Assembly: GCA_946811185.2 (NCBI GenBank)
Contig: OX328105.1
Coordinates: forward strand, 44,764,845 to 44,828,844
DNA length: 64,000 bases
Reading direction: 5' to 3'
From: Hippopus hippopus
Taxonomy: Eukaryota > Mollusca > Bivalvia > Cardiida > Cardiidae
Of the stretch, positions 62,586-64,000 are shown in pieces (positions within the stretch are counted from its first letter, which is position 1; every line of letters starts with the position of its first letter). A program made the position numbers and the translations under genes. Under the pieces are notes generated by a model, which had not been told where the DNA came from, searched no databases, and worked only from the letters and a program-made list of their open reading frames with translations.

Positions 62586-62872
62586 GTATGAGCAATGCTC
62601 TGAGAAACGGATGTTTAATGCATCTCTGTGATGCGTTATACCAAACAAGTCATCAATAAATAAGGAATCCATAGAATCCATTTTCTCTAACATTTGGCTG
62701 AACCTGAAGTAGAATGGCCCTAGGGCATGCAGAAAAATGACCTGTAGAAAAAAGTTTTGACTGAGGTCAGACAGTGCAGGCTGATTTCATAGATCCATTA
62801 TTATGTGACAATTTGCTTTGTATATAAGACATCACGGAGATGCATTAAACACCATTTTCCTAGAGCACCACA
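62586..62872. mobile_element. Rearranged family C element with two right arms
   Basis: Left arm (GAGCAATGCTCTGAGAAACG, GATGCGTTATACCAAACAAG, GGAATCCATAGAATCC) and right arm (GATTTCATAGATCC, TATAAGACATCACGGAGATG, TTTTCCTAGAGCACC) are inverted versions of the same ~90-bp half. A normal family C element has these features on one side only. Confidence 0.65.
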
Positions 62873-63054
62873 TGGCCCAACTACAACACAAAACATAATG
62901 TTACAAGCAATTCTTCCTTTTGCTGAGGTAGAGCTATTTCAAAAGTGGTTTGCTATAAGTCGAAAAAACTCGTCCGTTGCAACAGGGATCGTATATACAC
63001 ATATAAGAACATATAAGATCCCTGGTTGCAAGTAATATAATAAATCCTCTTCAT

Positions 63055-63241
63055 ATATACAAAACGACAAAAATTTTAGATTTGTCAAAAGCATTTTCAG
63101 ACGACAAATTAAATGTGGCTGATACGGTAACATTTGTTTCTGAAAGCAAACACAATCAGAAAAGGAGAGAATGTTGGTTACCAAGTTTTCACAAGCCTTT
63201 CATCTTGGGTTATTATAACTCAAGAAGTTATGTACCACAGG
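63055..63241 (+). mobile_element. TTAA-A MITE, stem collapsed
   Basis: ACAAAACGACAAAAATTTTAG, CATTTTCAGACGACAAATTA, GAAAAGGAGAGAATGTTGG then GTTACCAAGTTTTCACAAGC. Confidence 0.65.
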
Positions 63242-63264
63242 GTTCAGTCAGGTACTGATAAACT

Positions 63265-63382
63265 TGTTACAAACATTGTGAGAAAAGGAGAAAATGCTGA
63301 TCATCAGGATAATTTCTTTTTCGCACAATGTTTTCAAAAGCCATGGGTGGTTTAAATATCGGATTGTTTCGCAAAGGGTCAA
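63265..63382 (+). mobile_element. TTAA-A right two-thirds
   Basis: Starts at the stem ACAAACATTGTGAGAAAAGG, core TGCTGATCATCAGGA, arm CGCACAATGTTTTCAAAAGC, ends TTTCGCAAAGGGTCAA. Confidence 0.68.
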
Positions 63383-63650
63383 CTCTTTAGTTCAACATAA
63401 CTGGCATGCCATCTTCAAGTGGTCACTAATCACTTTGTTTTTACTGTTCAAGATAACTGACTCTTAGCGACCTATGGTCAGCAGTAGTTGTTATCATGGA
63501 CAGCACAGATCAAAGATCAAACTGCACAGAAATTGCAGTCTGATCTTTGATCTACACTGTCCAATATTTTGTGAAATATTTTGGCCAAAAGAGCTTCTAA
63601 AGTTACGATAATCATATTTTTTGAATAGCAATAGCCATTCAATTATTCAT
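63380..63650 (+). mobile_element. TTAA-B' MITE, ends worn
   Basis: CAACTCTTTAGTTCAACA at the left. Hairpin 63498-63563 pairs GGACAGCACAGATCAAAGAT with ATCTTTGATCTACACTGTCC over a ACTGCACAGAAATTGCAGT loop. Confidence 0.65.
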
Positions 63651-63880
63651 GACCCTTTACCACACAATCCTGAGTTTTAACTACCTTAAGAAAGAAAGCT
63701 TTTGAAAACATTGTGGGAAAAGGAGAAAATGCTGGTAAATGCTGGTAACCAGCATTTTCTCTTTTTCTCACAATGTTTTTCTACCCTATCAAAGAACTTT
63801 AAAACTTGAGCTATCTTAAATTTGTTGTCTGAAAATTCTTTCAATACAGACCAATCCAAAATTTTGTCGTAAAGAGTTGA
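63651..63880 (-). mobile_element. TTAA-A MITE with a 10-bp duplication at the loop
   Basis: GACCCTTTACCACACAATCC to TTTTGTCGTAAAGAGTTGAA. The loop side reads AAATGCTGGTAAATGCTGGT before AACCAGCATTT, so one arm carries the inner 10 bp twice. Confidence 0.85.
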
Positions 63881-64000
63881 AGAATTTAATGAGATGGCTC
63901 TTTAACATTCGGTTTTATGCTGTCACTTAACAATGAGAGATCTATTAATGTTTTTTTGACATTTTTTTAAAAACATACCCAAATTTCAGCTTAAAATGTA

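Noticed and set aside
3066..63880. Idea that the regular palindromic copies form a CRISPR-like array
   Set aside because: Spacing is irregular (0 to several kb), both orientations occur, units have TTAA target duplications and the organism is an animal; they are transposable elements.

Overview
The window is eukaryotic, AT-rich (GC roughly 35-40% by eye), gene-poor and crowded with short repeats. A Gbx-type homeobox gene marks it as an animal. The repeat set points to a bivalve mollusc: tRNA-derived SINEs with AATC tails, short foldback MITEs with a GCCTGCGC hairpin core, and a tandem array of ~145-bp units whose two sides carry the inverted 11-mers CTCACCTGAGC and GCTCAGGTGAG. A heteroconch or venerid-like clam is plausible, but that is inference from remembered repeat style. 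The species cannot be fixed from the window alone.

Genes. The one complete gene is Gbx on the + strand, with exon 1 at 40283-40763 and exon 2 at 52531-53024. An 11.8-kb GT-AG intron separates them and the phase-1 junction keeps the frame open for 324 codons. It has an eh1-like N-terminal motif, a complete homeodomain and the Gbx C-terminal tail. At the left edge a short minus-strand exon (1093-1227) encodes the first 45 residues of a START-domain lipid-transfer protein of PCTP/STARD2 type; the rest of that gene must lie to the left of the window. At 20434-21067 two minus-strand stretches read as internal exons, with good splice sites and a matching phase, of a gene I do not recognise. I found no rRNA, convincing functional tRNA, CRISPR array or bacterial-type operon.

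Repeats. The remaining DNA is a layered deposit of small non-autonomous elements. (a) TTAA-A, about 230 bp, has TTAA target duplications, CCCTTTACCA ends and a central ~65-bp perfect palindrome. I counted about 44 copies or fragments, roughly one per 1.5 kb. (b) TTAA-B and its relative TTAA-B' also have TTAA ends, but their hairpin is built on GATCAGACTGCAC. (c) Family C (ends GAGCCATGCTCTG) and family D (ends TGCAACACGCGAAAAG) have different termini but share the hairpin core AGCCTGCGCAGTCCGCGCAG. (d) Families E, F, I, K, L and M and several single palindromes fill in further. (e) SINEs, tRNA-like heads and long compound microsatellites are also present.

Layout. 0-1.4 kb: PCTP-like first exon and its promoter. 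1.4-20 kb: repeats, including a family E element carrying two TTAA insertions (8.3-9.2 kb). 20.4-21.1 kb: the unrecognised exons. 21-39 kb: dense MITEs, with a run of four TTAA elements at 33.3-34.2 kb. 39.5-53.2 kb: the Gbx locus, with a repeat-free promoter region and a repeat-filled intron. 53-64 kb: repeats, including a 3.0-kb inverted-repeat element (55494-58503) enclosing a Helentron/pearl-like tandem array.

Limits. All family assignments and copy boundaries are by eye. Ends with a visible TTAA are accurate to a few bases; other ends may be off by tens of bases.
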